NCBI GenBank assembly: GCA_963422465.1
Contig: OY730172.1
Location: 4,836,001-4,900,000 of the forward strand
Reading direction: 5' to 3'
Source of the DNA: Lichina pygmaea
Taxonomy: Eukaryota > Ascomycota > Lichinomycetes > Lichinales > Lichinaceae
Length of the DNA: 64,000 nucleotides
Part shown: positions 48,901-61,955 of the stretch, piece by piece
Position numbering within the stretch: position 1 is the first letter of the stretch
Layout of the letters: each line of letters opens with the position of its first letter
Position numbers and translations under genes: made by a program
The notes under the pieces: model-generated
The model's input: only the letters and a program-made list of their open reading frames with translations
Database searches by the model: none
What the model was told of the DNA's origin: nothing

Positions 48901-51417
48901 GACCTAGCGTCCGGCGCACCTGCCCTGTCCCAGACACTGCATCCGAACAGCGCGTTGGCCCCGTGGCTCAACGCCCTCAACCCTTCGCATCCGCGCAAAC
49001 ATGGCGTCAACGCAACAGCAGAATTTGGTAGATGGCAGCACGTGTTCCCACACGCCGTTCGAGCCGCGACAGTGAAGTGGAAGTCGCTCTGTTCTCCTGC
49101 CGCCGTGCCGCTCACCACTCAATGCTTCCCAACCATGGAACAGCTGGCCACCGAGTACCATGAGAATCCATACACTGTCACGCTAGAGGATGACGAAGAC
49201 GCAACAGGCCCGTCCAGAGGCGTGGACGATCTCTTCAAGGAGCTCGTCGGTATGCGCTTGGCCCAAGGGTTTCAGTTCGTCATCGGCGATGCCGTTGCCA
49301 GCACTCTGCGTCATCCACTTCTGAGGACTACCAATATCTTCAACGAACAGTACGCCACCGACGACGGCGCCATGATCGTGATGTCGTTAGGGAATGCCAT
49401 CCATCAGATGCAGCGGGTTGGCGGCGGAGACGTTGAGATCAAACGCTTCGTCCGCAAGCCTACCTCTATCGACAATGTCGCCATGAACAAGTACGGCAGC
49501 TCGTGGAAATACGACATTTGGATTCGCACCAGCTTGGCCGAGGACTACGAGCGGCGGCAGCTGACTCTGGGTGCCAATCCCGACGAGTACAACTGGAATT
49601 ACGTCGACTCTTTCCTGGCTGGCCACACGGATTCCTATACGGAGCAGCTCCGCTTCTGGCGCGCTCGATTCGTTCTCATTCCCGCGGAGCAGCCAACGTC
49701 AGTCAGAAATGCTTCGCAACTGCCGCACGAAGACAACGAGGAAGAGACTCGCATCGAGGGCATTAGAAAGTTCACCCAGCTACTCCAGCGATGCCGCCAT
49801 ATACCTTCGGAGGACAGGCGGCCGCAGGGCCGAGACAGGGCAAAACTCGACGCAAACCCTCTCGACATCATCTATCAGACGAGAGATTCGTCTGTGGTTG
49901 TCGCTGCCGAGCTGGATAATCTGCCCCTGCTAGATGCTGATTCGAGCAACGGGCGCCGCCGACTCTTAGCCGACGAAGAGCCGTTCCGCCGAGCCAACGT
50001 TCAGCTTCACACCCTTGCTCAAGAGATACAGGGCGAGAAGGGAGTCCCGATGCAGGACCGGCGATGGCATTGGAGGCTTCACTACAATTGCTTCATCGGT
50101 TCCGAGATGACCACGTGGCTCCTCGAGAATTTCGCCGATGTTGAGAGTCGCGAAGAAGCGGTCGAGCTGGGCAACGAGCTGATGGAGTCAGGGCTCTTTC
50201 AGCACGTGGAAAGGCGTCACCACTTTCGAGACGGCAACTTCTTCTTTCAGCTCGGAAGCGACTACCGCAACCCTAGGGCCGAGACTCGACGGAGTTGGTT
50301 TGGTTCGAAAAGGCCGGACAAGTCTGTTCCGGGGTCGGAAATATCGAAAGATTCTCCTCACACCGAGCGTCCGCGCGTCGGCCACGTCGCCGAAAGTGGT
50401 CTCGGTGACTCTGACGGCACATGCCAAACACTCGGCGGCTGCAGAAAGCTTCGAATCGCGCTCAGCAACGTCATGCGCTACGATGTAGACCATCGCAGGC
50501 GCTCGTACCGGCCAGAGATCATCAATCTGCATTACGATCGTCTCCATCATCCCGACAACTGCTACCACCTCCGCATCGACTGGATGAACGTCACTGCGAA
50601 GCTCATCGAGGACGCAATCGTCACCTGGGCGACCACGGTCGAGAAGTACGGTCTGCGGCTCGTTGAGGTGCCCATCCGGGAAATCGCCTCCATTGCAGAA
50701 AATCACCCTCTACGATCGCCCTACGTCGTCAAACTCGCCAGAACGCCTCCTGCGAGCCTGCCACAGTACATTTTTGACGCCGACTCGCTCGCTCCGAGGT
50801 CAAAGCCAGACCCGCATTTTTATCAGAAGGCTTTGATGAGACGTTTCGGGTTTGTCCTTGACATCGAGGCCGCTTCAAATTTCCCCGCCGACGTCGAAGT
50901 CACGTACTCGTGGGGCCGCCCGGATTACCGCTTCACCCAGTACATCCACCGCTCCGGTCTGCTGTTGGCCCAGATCACTGACGTGGGCGACTTTCTGCTG
51001 CTTGCGAACCGCCTGTGCAACAACCGCAGTGCCGGAAGCAATGATAAATTCGAAAGGGCCGAGGCACGCGACCGCCGCTCCGGGAACCATCTGTCTCCGT
51101 TTGCGTCACCTCTCGTCCGAGCAACACAGGACTTGCCGGGCTTGAACGCGGCCCAGGCCGCCGCGGCGTTCAGCTCAGTCACAGCCGAGGAGCTCAAGGA
51201 GCTATTCGAAGCCTTCTGCTCTGATGTGGAAGGGCTTCGGCACTTCTACGATGAGGTGCGATCAAATGTCGTCTCACCAAGTCTTGCTACAATAATGCCA
51301 GGAGCCAGCATCCCATCTCTGGGCCTACCGCCGTCAGTGGCTTCTCGAGATTTCACGTCAGCATCCTCAGCAGAGATTCCTGGTGCTCAGGAGAGGAAGC
51401 CATCACCACAACCCTAG
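45943..51417 (+). CDS. IML1: SEACIT/GATOR1 subunit Iml1 (DEPDC5 orthologue)
   Basis: Exons 45943-46368, 46450-46518 and 46595 to about 48510, then a large last exon ending at 51417, encode roughly 1,700 residues. The N-terminal part reads CTLWVHEEHSSKDDVIF, then SLTSHVASLFGFKNRMPVQV and FRDEYLSRSDMWRL, the conserved Iml1 start. FIGSIKARVRNVYIRGRKV and AVNTKPIFRSESARHVLFLQ follow. The DEP domain lies at about 50040-50270 (RRWHWRLHYNCFIGSEMTTW, LMESGLFQHVERRHHFRDGN). Iml1 with Npr2 and Npr3 forms SEACIT, the GTPase-activating complex that turns off Gtr/Rag signalling to TORC1 at the vacuole during amino-acid or nitrogen limitation. The intron between 48510 and 48640 is not settled: donor A|GTACAG near 48515 with acceptor TGAG|GC near 48624 keeps phase but skips a nearer AG. 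The start ATG at 45943 follows the GTAC tract. No lesion proven. Confidence 0.9.
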
Positions 51418-51885
51418 ACACACGTGTCTTTAACACCGCTTCTCACCAAGTTCTCAGTAAACTCGGAAACAAAACAGTCGGGCCACCGGATCAGTGTATG
51501 GCTTTCTACTCACATGACTTTCTTGCAAGACTATCAGTGAGCTAGACTTGCCAGAGTTCTTGCTAAACTCAACTACGGAAGCATAGAATTCCCAAAACCG
51601 GACACTTACTCCATACTGCCTCTCATTATGCAGATTTCTTTGCTCCGGTGGCCCCCTCTTACTTCGGTGCCCCGTCGCCTAGGTAGGTACATACACTTTG
51701 CAGAGCTGTCGCATTTAGCTAAGTACTGTATCTGCCTCTGCTGAACAAGCGATGAGTGTCATAAGTCTTGATAAAATCACATACCAAGTATTTCAAACTT
51801 GTAGAAGCAATACAAGATGCTCAGTCCTACAGTAGTGAGCTCAGGTCTCGGTTTTGATGCCGGACGTCATTTTTCAGAGAGTATA

Positions 51886-52060
51886 CGAGTAGAGTTTCCG
51901 GTACGTTACGTACGTACGTAGCTGTGCGAGTGTGTCGGAGGGCTGATGCCCCACAAGTCTACATAGCAGTACGTACTGTGTACGTACATACGTACCTGAT
52001 GTATGTTTTGGTTACTGGTTGCCAGCCTAACGGCACATATGTACTGAGGTACTCCCGTAC
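51886..52060. repeat. GTAC/TACGTA-rich tract
   Basis: GGTACGTTACGTACGTACGT followed by GTACGTACTGTGTACGTACATACGTACC-type sequence (shared words TACGTAC, ACATACGT). Confidence 0.75.
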
Positions 52061-52334
52061 TTGGCGTATCCGATGATGACGTCACCTGCGTCGCTCCACC
52101 TACAGTAGCTCTCTTCCGCGGAAAGTTGGCCACAACTCAGAATTCTTGGCATACCGTCGCACCGAATCGCCGATTCCGAAAGTGAAATATTGAACACCTT
52201 TCTACATCCGTCCTGGATAAGGTTAAATCAGTCTGAAGTCTTGGTACTGAATTGCCAGTAATAGCAGCTGGAGCTTGTCTTGGGATTTTTGATCTATTCT
52301 TCGTCCTACGTCCTCACTCGCCATTCTCCACACC

Positions 52335-52790
52335 ATACGGAAGTACGGAAGTACGTCTGTACATACTCGTACGGACGGGGAAGGTAAGTTACGTAAGTGA
52401 GCTTCCATGCCTCTCGCCTGCCTTCTGCCTTCTGTCTTCCGCCTTCCGCCTTCCGCCTTCTGCATCATTCGCCTCCCTCGACGTTGCCTTCGCCATCACC
52501 CTTCACCCATCACCTGTTGCGCTACTTCATCTGTTTGGCGTACGTTACGTACCTTCAGCCGGAACGCAGATCGTGACGCGCAAGTACGGACGACTAGGTT
52601 TCATTGGCTTGAAATTGTTTCAATTGGGTCGTCTTGGGCCTCGGTGGCTTGGCCAGGCGTGCCAGGTTTGTTGTTCTTCCTCGTCCCGGATTTTCCTGCC
52701 TCTCTTTCCTTTTTCCGGCTGCTCATCTCTTGCTACTGTAGTACGTAATTACAGTACGGTACGGGACGCCACGAAGTACGTATGTAGAGA
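52335..52790. repeat. Scattered GTAC/TACGTA patches upstream of the CSC1-like gene
   Basis: ATACGGAAGTACGGAAGTAC (52335-52355), GCGTACGTTACGTACC (~52538-52553) and GTACGTAATTACAGTACGG (~52741-52760) lead up to ~190 bp from the start codon. The first is the same sequence as in the tract upstream of the ECM4-like gene. Confidence 0.7.
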
Positions 52791-52982
52791 GATCTGGACC
52801 TGCCCTTCCGTCCTCCCTCGTCTCCCTCCTTGCCTCATCTCTCGTCGTCTTTCACCTGTCGGATTTTTTTCGGCATCGTCCTGCGCACTCCATTATCAGT
52901 CGTTGACATCAGTTTGACATATCAGTTCCTAGAAGGGGATTGTCGTTGGCCGCTGGATCTTTCTGCTAGGCAACACTCTACC

Positions 52983-55981
52983 ATGGAGCCCTCCGTGGGT
53001 CTCCTGAATCGGGCCCTGCTACGCCGGCAGGACAACCCTCAGCAGGGCAAAGCGCGTGACTCGTCGAATTCGCTGTCGGGCCTGATCTCGACCTTGGTGC
53101 CAGTCTTTATCTATGCTGTCATATTCTTCACGCTCTTTCTCATATTGCGCCGCATCGCGCGCCGCCGCTATCTACCGCGATCGTACCTGGGAACCCTTCG
53201 CAAGGAGTACGTGTGTCCATCGTTTGTCCGACCAGCGCCGTCGACGTCGGATGCTCACGCGACCATCTAGGGAGCTCTCTCCGGAACTGCCTCGAGGCCT
53301 CTTCTCCTGGATTGGGCCGTTCTTCAAGATCCCGGATTCCTACGTGCTCAATCATCATTCTCTGGACGGCTACTTGTTGCTTCGCTTCTTGAAGATCAGC
53401 GTCGCCATCTGCTTTTTCGGATGTCTGATCACTTGGCCGGTGTTGTTCCCCGTCAACATCACCGGAGCTGGAGGCAAAGCCCAGCTGGACATGCTGAGCT
53501 TCAGCAACGTTCAGGACAAGAAGCGATACTACGCCCATGCTCTCATCAGCTGCGTCTTCCACGGTGAGTCTCCAGCGGGCGTCTGGTGGGTAGGTCAGAG
53601 GGACACCGGTCGCACGCTGACGCAAATGCCGAAGCCTTCATTCTGTACATGGTCACGCGCGAGAGCATCTTCTACATCAACCTCCGTCAGGCGTACATCC
53701 TGTCTCCGCTGCTCGCCAACCGTCTTTCGTCGCGCACCGTGCTCCTCACGTCGGTGCCGGAGGTGTACCTGAACGAGGTCAAGATCCGCCGGATTTTCGG
53801 ACCGGAGGTGAGAAAAGTCTGGATCGCGTCCGACACGGACGATGTCGAAGACTGTGTCGAGGAGAGAGACAAGGTCGCCCTTCGGCTCGAGGCGGCCGAG
53901 ACGAAGCTCATCCGGCTTGCCAATGGCGCACGGCTCAAGGGGCTGAAGAAGGCCGCCGACGGTGCCCATGCGCATGCGCGTGGCGATGACGGCAACGCCG
54001 AGTCGGGCTCCGTCGCGGCTCGTTGGGTCCCCGAGAAGAAGCGGCCGACACACCGTCTGAAGCCGATCATCGGCAAGAAGGTCGACACCATCAATTGGTC
54101 TCGTTCTGAGCTGCAGCGCCTGTTGCCCAAGGCCGAGGCTGCGCAGCGGCGCCACGTTGTGGGTGAGGCCAAGCTCATCGGCGCCGTCTTCGTTGAATTT
54201 GCCTCCCAACGGGCCGCTCAGGACGCTTATCAGACGGTGGCGCATCACCAACCGCTCCACATGGCGCCACGCTACATCGGAGTCCGGCCCGATGAGATCA
54301 TCTGGAAGAACCTGAGGATTAAGTGGTGGGAACGCATCGTGCGCGTCATCGCGACAACCGCGTTCGTCGTCGCCATGATCATCTTCTGGGCCATTCCCAT
54401 CTCCTTCGTCGCCTCAATCTCGAACATCGACTCGCTGACTGAGAAGGTCTCCTTCCTGAGCTTCATCAACGATATCCCTGACGCCATCCTCGGCGTCGTC
54501 ACCGGTCTGCTCCCGTCGGTTATGGTGGCCATCCTGATCGCACTGGTCCCCCACATCCTCAGATGTAAGTCGTCTGCGCTCAGCCGATGGACGGCCACCT
54601 TCGACCGGTCCGCACTCCGCTGACTGTCGCCGTCGCCAACAGTGATGGCGAAGCTGGGTGGAGCGGTGTCCGTGCCTGAGGTCGAGCTCCTCGTCCAGAA
54701 CTACTTCTTCGGTTTCCAGGTTCTGCAGGTGTTCCTTGTGACAACGCTGGCATCGACCGCCGCCGCGGCAGTCAGCTCGATCATCGACGACCCGTCTTCT
54801 ACCCCCAGGCTCCTCGCTGAGAACCTTCCCAAGGCGTCCAACTTCTACATTAGCTACTTCATCCTCCAAGGTCTGACCATCAGCACTATGGCGCTGTTGC
54901 AGCTCGCCGCCCTCATCATCAATTTCGTGCTTGACCGACTGTTCTCATCGACACCGCGAAAGATCTATGAGCGCTGGTCGAACATGAAAAGCCTACCCTG
55001 GGGCAGCGTGTTCCCAATCTTCACGCTGTTGACTGTGATTTGTATGTTCATCCACCCCCAGCCTTTACGTGCACCATCAATGCCAGCGCCCGCACGACCT
55101 CTCCTTCTGAAGTCCGTCAGTGTAGCTAACTGCTGCCAGCCATCACGTATTCCTGCATCGCTCCCCTTGTCCTGGGTTTCGGCACCATCGGCCTGTACTT
55201 GATCTACCTCGCTTATCGGTATAATATGCTGTTCGTTTTCAACGCGACCATCGATACAAAGGGTCGAGTCTACGCTCGAGCCTTGCAACAGGTTCTCACT
55301 GGTGTTTACCTCTCGGAGATCTGCTTGATTGGTCTCTTCGCTATTCGAGGCGCACCAGGTCCGCTCATCATCGAGGTCATTCTCCTGGTGTTTACGGTGC
55401 TGTACCACGTGTCGCTGAATGCCGCCCTATCCCCACTTCTGAAAGCAATGCCGAGGACGCTCGCAGTCGAGGAGGAACACTTGCTGGCCATCGAGCGAGG
55501 TGGTCACATGGCGGACGCTGACGTCGAGAAGACTGGAGTTGCTGAACCGCTGGCCACGGGGAAGACCGCCAACAATGGGACCGCTCTGTCCGACAAGCCT
55601 CGGGTTGTGGATGCCGGTGATGTGGCGGGTATGAGGTTGGCCTCCCCAGTCAAGAAGAAACCAAACTTCTTTGCCAAGTGGCTGCGTCCGGACAAGTACT
55701 GCGATTATCAGACGTTGCGCCGTCTGGTGCCAGTTGGCTTTGCAGATGTTGGCTATACAGTGGAGCAGGAGCGGAACGCCTACTACCATCCATCCATCGC
55801 TTCGCCAGTACCACTGCTGTGGGTCCCTCATGATGAAGGTGGTGTCAGCCGACAGGAAGTGCGAGAGACTGCCAAGTTCATTCCGATCACAGATGATGCA
55901 GCTTGGCTGGATGAGAAGAACAAAATTGTCACAGACCACGATGAGCGACCTCCAATCCACAAGGATCCAGTGGTGTTCTGA
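52983..55981 (+). CDS. CSC1/OSCA-family (DUF221, RSN1_7TM) calcium-permeable channel or lipid-handling membrane protein
   Basis: Five exons (52983-53206, 53271-53563, 53635-54564, 54643-55041, 55140-55981) splice in phase to 895 residues. Layout: an N-terminal membrane helix (SGLISTLVPVFIYAVIFFTL), two more helices with YLLLRFLKISVAICFFG, a cytosolic PHM7-type domain containing RESIFYINLRQAYILSP, SSRTVLLTSVPEVYLNEVKI and WKNLRIKWWERIVR, and a block of seven or so C-terminal membrane helices starting IATTAFVVAMIIFWAIPISF. Relatives are Csc1p (hyperosmolarity-activated cation channel), Rsn1, Phm7 and plant OSCA, structurally related to TMEM16/TMC. The tail carries a LRPDKYCDYQTLRRLVP motif common in fungal members as I recall. 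Plasma membrane or endomembrane location expected. Which fungal paralogue this is cannot be settled here. No lesion seen. Confidence 0.92.
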
Positions 55982-56354
55982 TTATACTTCTGTTGTTCTT
56001 TATCTTCTGTACTTGTTCAACCTGGTTATTGTTGCTGTGTGAGCTAGTGTTCTTAGTTTTACGTGCTGTACTTGTCTTTCTCTCTTACTCACTTAATTCC
56101 AAGATCAGTTGTAACAGATTTCTTACCTGTTTTTTTGTTTTTTTCAGAGCTTCCTTCTACTTGCCCATACCCAATTCTATTACTACTCTTTCCTACTCTG
56201 TGATACCTTAGTTGTTTTATACATCAGCAAAAAAATTCACAGCACTGTACTCTAGTTAGTGTGTCCAGACACCACATGGCCACTCTGGCGTTCTGGTGTT
56301 AAGGTCCAGGTGTCAGGAGCCGCGCAGCTTGCGCGAGCGCCTGACTGGGTTCGG
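55982..56354. other. CSC1-like 3' flank and left edge of the transposon island
   Basis: T-rich 3' flank, then from about 56260 sequence related to the LTR units that follow (GGTGTTAAGGTCCAGG near 56297). No gene. Confidence 0.5.
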
Positions 56355-56730
56355 TGTTAAGGCCTAGGCCGGAACAGCCTAGGTAAGCGAGGGAGGAGTG
56401 TTAGTCATACGGAACAACATCCGACCGAACCGGTGGACGAGCAAGAGATAAGCGAGGAGCTTGTCCGGTGGACGAGCAGGAGCTAAGCGAGGAGCTCGTC
56501 CACGCAAAAGGATGATACCCCTCGGAGAAGACCCCCCCCCTAGGGCATCTGTATAAAGACCACCCCAAGAGCCCGGAGAGATTAGCTCTCCAGGCTGAAC
56601 ACACATACACACATCGTACTGAGACAATAGTACAGAGAGAGTTCCCTATCTGTCTATTCCTCTATCAAGTCCCTGTCTAGAATCTGCCCTGCGAAGCAAC
56701 AGACTGTACTGGTTTCTGTGTGAACCCAGC
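56355..56730 (+). repeat. LTR unit 1 (partial, tandem with unit 2)
   Basis: Begins TGTTAAGGCCTAGGCCGG like unit 2 and is closely similar along its length, but its last ~15 bp differ and it abuts unit 2 directly. Confidence 0.75.
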
Positions 56731-57121
56731 TGTTAAGGCCTAGGCCGGAACGGCCCAGGTAAGCGAGGGAGGAGTGTTAGTCATGCGGAACAACATCCGA
56801 CTGATCCGGTGGACGAGCAGGAGCTAAGCGAGGAGCTTGTCCGGTGGACGAGCAGGAGCTAAGCGAGGAGCTCGTCCACGCAAAAGGATGATACCCCTCG
56901 AGGAGACCCCCCCCCCTTGGGGCATCTGTATAAAGACCCCCCAAAGGGCCCGGAGAGATTAGCTCTCCAGGCTGAACACAATACAAACCCATCATACTGA
57001 GACAATAGCACAGAAGAGTTACCCCACCTGTCTATTCCTCTACCGAGTCCCTGTCTAGAATCCACCCCGCAAAGCAACAGACTGAGCCGCCTTCTGTGTG
57101 AACCCGGCCCAGCCCTTAACA
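56731..57121 (+). repeat. LTR unit 2 (391 bp, complete)
   Basis: Starts TGTTAAGG and ends CCTTAACA, a perfect 8-bp inverted pair with TG..CA ends. It is directly followed by the internal region of the gypsy element. Confidence 0.85.
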
Positions 57122-60100
57122 GTTTCAGCCTCTAACACATAGGACACTGACTTAATACGATGGTGGATCCACAAAGCCCTACCCCTTCTCAGGCAGCCCA
57201 AGCCCAAGCTGCTCAGGCGGCTCAGGCCCAGGCTGTCCAGGCAGCACCTATTGTTAACCTACCCCTGAAGCCCTTGAAGGTAGGTGCTCCGAAGAGGTAC
57301 AATGGATCCAGGGGAGGACTGGAGTTGTTCTTCTCACAACTGGAGCTCTACTATAGGTTCAACACAGCCCAGTTCCTGACAGACCAGGAGAAGGTGCTGT
57401 TTGCAGTCTCCTACCTGGAAGGACCAGCCTTCACTTGGTTCAACATCTACTTAAGGGATTACCTAGACAATCAGGCAGACCCCAAGAAGCAAGAAGACAA
57501 TACCCGACAGGTTATGGGAAGCTTGAAAACCTTTAAGACAGCTATAAGGAAGACATTTGGGATCCTTGACAAGGAAAGGGATGTGGAATGAAAGCTCCAA
57601 GCACTGCGGCAAACTGGATCAGCATCAGAATTCACGGTGAAGTTCTAACAACTAGCAGTGAGGACCCAGTGGGGGGACAGTGCACTAACAGCACTATTCT
57701 ACCAAGGCCTCAAGGAACAAGTCAAGGATGACATTGCACAAGGAGACTGACCAACCGAGCTCTACAAAATGATCAAGACTGCAGCTCGCATCGACGACTG
57801 ACAGTTTGAGAGAGAGCTTGAGAAGTGAGGCAAGCAGATGAAACCATAGGTGAAGAAAAAGCCAACACCCGCCAAAGATAACTACGGCTTGGTACCCATG
57901 GAAATCAATGTGGTGGAACCACAAAAGAAGGAGACACGGAAGTGTTACAACTGTCAGAAAGTGGGCCACCTCGCAGTGAACTGCAGGAGCAAGAAGAAGA
58001 ACAAGAAGGGCAAAGGGAAGTAGTTGAACACCACAAGTGCCTGGAAAGGCAGGGAGATGGAGAAGCCCCAGAGGGCTCCCCAAGGCACACTGCCCCACAA
58101 TCACCCTGAGGCAGCACTCCTCAGAGAGGAGGATGACCTCCGACAACACACTGAAAAACTCAAGAACATGCTCCAAGAAACCTTGGACTGCTTTGACAAG
58201 GTCTGAAGGAAGGTCGACGGAATCCACTGGGAGGACAACCTGATCTCTGAGTTTGACACAACTGGCTATATAGAGGAACAGGTTGATGACAAGGAAGCCC
58301 AGCCACCACCAGTCCCTGACAAACCTGTCCTTCGATGACAGGACACAACCCTATCAGAAATAGGGAAGACACAAGTGTCACAATGGGTTGACAATACCCT
58401 CAGCAGCACACAGGTCAGAGACATTGCTGATGATTGCAACCAAGACCTGTGGGAATGATGCCTCACCACACGATGCAAACAACACATGGTAGAGCGTCAG
58501 GCCCAGGGCCTAGGCAGCTCAAAAAACTAGCAGCGCTCTTCAAAACCGGGGTCAGAAGAGCAGGCAAGACAACACCCCGGGAGGAAGGAGTCAAGCCAAG
58601 CCTTGACACAACAGCCTGCAGCCTGCACTTTCGCATCAAGATCAGAGTCAATGGGCGGTTGGCTAAGGCTATGATCAACTCTGGTGTGACTGGCAACTTC
58701 ATGTCAGAAAGCTTTGCCAGAAGAAACAAGGTTCCAGTCCAAGGCAAGAAAGACCCCTACCAGTTGACAGTAGTGGACAGAACACCACTCTCCAAAGACA
58801 AGGGACAAGTGATAAAGGAGACCAAGAGCCTGAGACTGAGTGTCTATGGCATGACAATCAGAACAGAGGAATTCGACTTGGTCTGGATACTACATGAAGT
58901 TATATTGGGACTTCTGTGGTTGGAAAAACAAAACCCAAGGATTGACTGGAGAAGAAAGTAACTAGTCTTTCCAGATAAGACACTGGTCATGTCAGAACCA
59001 GGGGTGATGATTAAAGAAATCTCACTGACACGCTGGAAGAAATACCACCAGCACAGGCAGGCCTGTGTGGCCTGGATGAAACCCCAAACATAACAACTTT
59101 GCACCACGCAAGACACCGTGGGCAAGACTCAGGCACTGCAGTTGCCAAGTGAGTATAAAGAATACTAGGAGATGTTCGAAGAAACAGTGATCACGACACT
59201 ACCGGAACATCAGGAGTGGGACCACAAGATTCCGCTGGAAGATGGAAGAAAACCCACACACAGCCCTATCTACACTCTGTCAGCAAAAAAGCTTGAGGCC
59301 CTGAGAGACTACCTGGACGAGAACCTAGCGAAAGGGTTCATAAGACCTTCAACATCACCAGCTGGATACCTAATATTGTTTGTGCCAAAGAAAGATGGCA
59401 AACTTTGACTGTGTGTTGATTACCGGTGGCTAAATGCGATTACAGTGAAGAACTGCTACCCACTGCCACTGATATCAGAAATCCAAGACCAGATCCAAGA
59501 AGCCAAATAGTTCACCAAGTTCAACATTCAAGGTGCTTTCAACCTGGTTAGAATGAAAGATGGCAAGGAATGGAAGACAGCCTTTCATACGAGGTACAGG
59601 CACTACAAGTATACTGTGATGCTATTCAGCCTTACAAATACACCGGCGATATTCCAATCACTTATTAACACTGTCCTCTGACAATACCCAGACATATTTG
59701 TCACTGCTTATATCGATGATGTCTTGGTATACACCAATGGAACCTTGGAGGAGTATAAACAGCATGTCAAAACAATCCTACATACGCTCTGGAAAGCAGG
59801 CATAAGGTTACAACTTGATAAAAGTGTTTTCCACACGAAAGAAGTGGAATATTTGGGGTTGATCCTGACAACAGAAGGAATCTGAATGGACAACACAAAG
59901 ACAGCAGCAGTACAAGACTGGCCAACACCCAAAAACCTCAAAGAAGTACAATCCTTCCTAGGATTTGCAAACTTCTACTGATGATTCATCAAGGACTACT
60001 CAAGAACAGCAGCAGTCTTGACAGAGTTAACCAGAAAGAACAAATCTTTCAGGTGGGGGGAGAGCCAACAAGTGGCCTTCCAGGAGTTGAAGGATAAATT

Positions 60101-61480
60101 CATCTCCACACCCATTTTGGTATTATTTGATCCTGAGAAGAGGATCATTCTGGAAACTGATGCCTCAGACCAAGCATTGGAATCCTGCTTGTGTCAACCA
60201 GATGCCGACAACCGCTTACACCCTGTCGCGTATCAATCAAGAAAGTTCTCTGGCCCAGAACTGAGGTATGATGTTCACAACAAAGAGTTGCTAGCAATTG
60301 TCAACGTATTCCAAGAATAGAGGTCTTACTTGGAGGGGGCAAAATACACGGTAGACATGTACTCAGACCACAAGAACCTAGCTTACTTCACAACAACAAA
60401 GAAGCTAAACTGACAGCAAGTTTGATGGGCAGAGTTGTTAGTATCATACAACTTCCAAATTCTCTACTGGAAGAGCACTGAAAATGCTCAAGCGGACATA
60501 CTCAGCAGGTGACCAGACCTGATGGATGAGAAAACAACAGAGGAACACCCAATCCTAGCGACAAAAGGACAAACCCTGGTCTATGCCCAACCCCAACTAG
60601 CAACAACAGAAACAAAGAGTCCACTCCTTACCCTTGGCCACAAGGTGGCAAACAAAAAGGAAATTGTGCCAGAAAGAGCACAAGAGGAGGTGATCCGGAG
60701 GCACTTTGACAGGCCTTTGCACGGACACCCCGGGCGAGATAAAACCTTGGAGAAAATCCAAAGAAATTACCACTTTGACAGAATGAAGTGTAAGGTGACA
60801 GAGTTCATTCACAACTGCGAACAGTGTGCGAAGAACAAGCCATCAAGACATAAGCCCTATGGGCAGGCACAGCAAATAGACCTACCCAAGGCACTATGGG
60901 AAACTATCACGATGGATTTCATGGTCAAGTTGCTAAAGTCAACAGACCCAGCAACAAAGGTGGTATACAATAGCATTTTGGTGGTTGTTGACAAGCTCAC
61001 CAAATACACCCACCTGGTCCTGTGGAAAGAGTCAGGAACCACAAACAAACTTGCAAGTGTCCTACTCAGAGAGCTGGTAAGCCACCGAGGACTACCAAAG
61101 ACAATCATCTCAGATCAAGACAAACTCTTCACCTCGAAATTCTGGAACACGTGGACAAGGCAACTTGGCATTGATACAAGGATGTCAACAGTCTACCACC
61201 CACAAACTGACAGACAAACTGAGCAGACAAACCAGACAATGGAGCAGTATCTACAACACTACATCAACCACCAGCAGGATAACTGGGTGGAACTGCTACC
61301 AATAGCCCAGTTTGCATACAATGACCAGCAACATAGTGTGACAGGGACAACACCATTCTTTGCGAACTACAGAAGAAACCCCTGATGGCAGGCAACAGCA
61401 GGAGGCAATATTGTCAATGTTAGCAAACTCACTGCTATGCACAAGATGATGGAGCTCAAAACTCTTCCCAGAACCATGTT

Positions 61481-61955
61481 CTTCAAGGACCATCATTTTT
61501 GACAAACACTACAATTTGTCATATGTTCTGGAAAACAGCCGAGTTCCTCTCTGAAACCACCCAAACTTTAAGGTGAAAACCCATCACCTTTGAGAATCAC
61601 ACCTGTTTGTCAAAAGTTGTGATCTTGAATCCACGATCTTCTTCTTCAACAACTAGCAATCTACCCACAACCAGAGAGAGAGTCTCAGGATAAGAGGAAT
61701 AGTTAGAGTCTGACTGACTCTGGAGCTAGCAGAGTCTTTGGCTCAAGGAAAGTCTAGATAGGGGGTCTGGTCCCTAGTCTAGGTTAATACTTCTAGCTTT
61801 GCCCAGAGCTTAGTTGGAAAAAGCTGCCCAGGAAAGTCTAGTCTTGGGGATTGGTCCCAGGACTAGATTATTACTGCTGGGAAACCAGGTGACTCTTCTT
61901 TCTGGCAGTACTCTGCAGACAGGAAACACCCAACCAGTGCCAAACAATCTCTAAC
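61481..61955 (+). other. Boundary zone and probable LINE 5' untranslated region
   Basis: The junction between the gypsy element and the LINE lies somewhere in about 61450-61680 and I cannot place it exactly. From ~61749 two diverged repeats about 80 bp apart (GGAAAGTCTAG..GGTC at 61749 and GGAAAGTCTAGTCTTGGGG at 61829) look like promoter monomers of a LINE leader. No other gene. Confidence 0.5.

Larger units (their letters stand above)
51418..52982. other. Intergenic region, CSC1-like promoter side
   Basis: No supported gene. GTAC-type tracts lie at 51886-52060 and in patches from 52335 to 52790. A CT-rich microsatellite-like run of CCTTCTG/CCTTCCG units occupies about 52418-52465. Such pyrimidine runs are common in fungal promoters. 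Confidence 0.55.
56355..61480 (+). mobile_element. Ty3/gypsy LTR retrotransposon, broken
   Basis: Two LTR units lie in tandem (56355-56730 and 56731-57121), followed by a primer-binding zone and an internal region in Ty3/gypsy order. Gag begins at 57160 with a CCHC knuckle near 57940-57985 (CYNCQKVGHLAVNC). Protease is at about 58620-58960, reverse transcriptase at about 59170-59990 (YIDDV box near 59710), and RNase H at about 60120-60500. Integrase starts with an HHCC zinc module near 60700-60840 and has its core to about 61385. Integrase downstream of RNase H marks the family. The coding part carries at least a dozen breaks, so it is a fossil. No right-hand LTR is seen before the LINE that follows, so the element is cut short or interrupted. 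The right limit is approximate. Confidence 0.88.
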
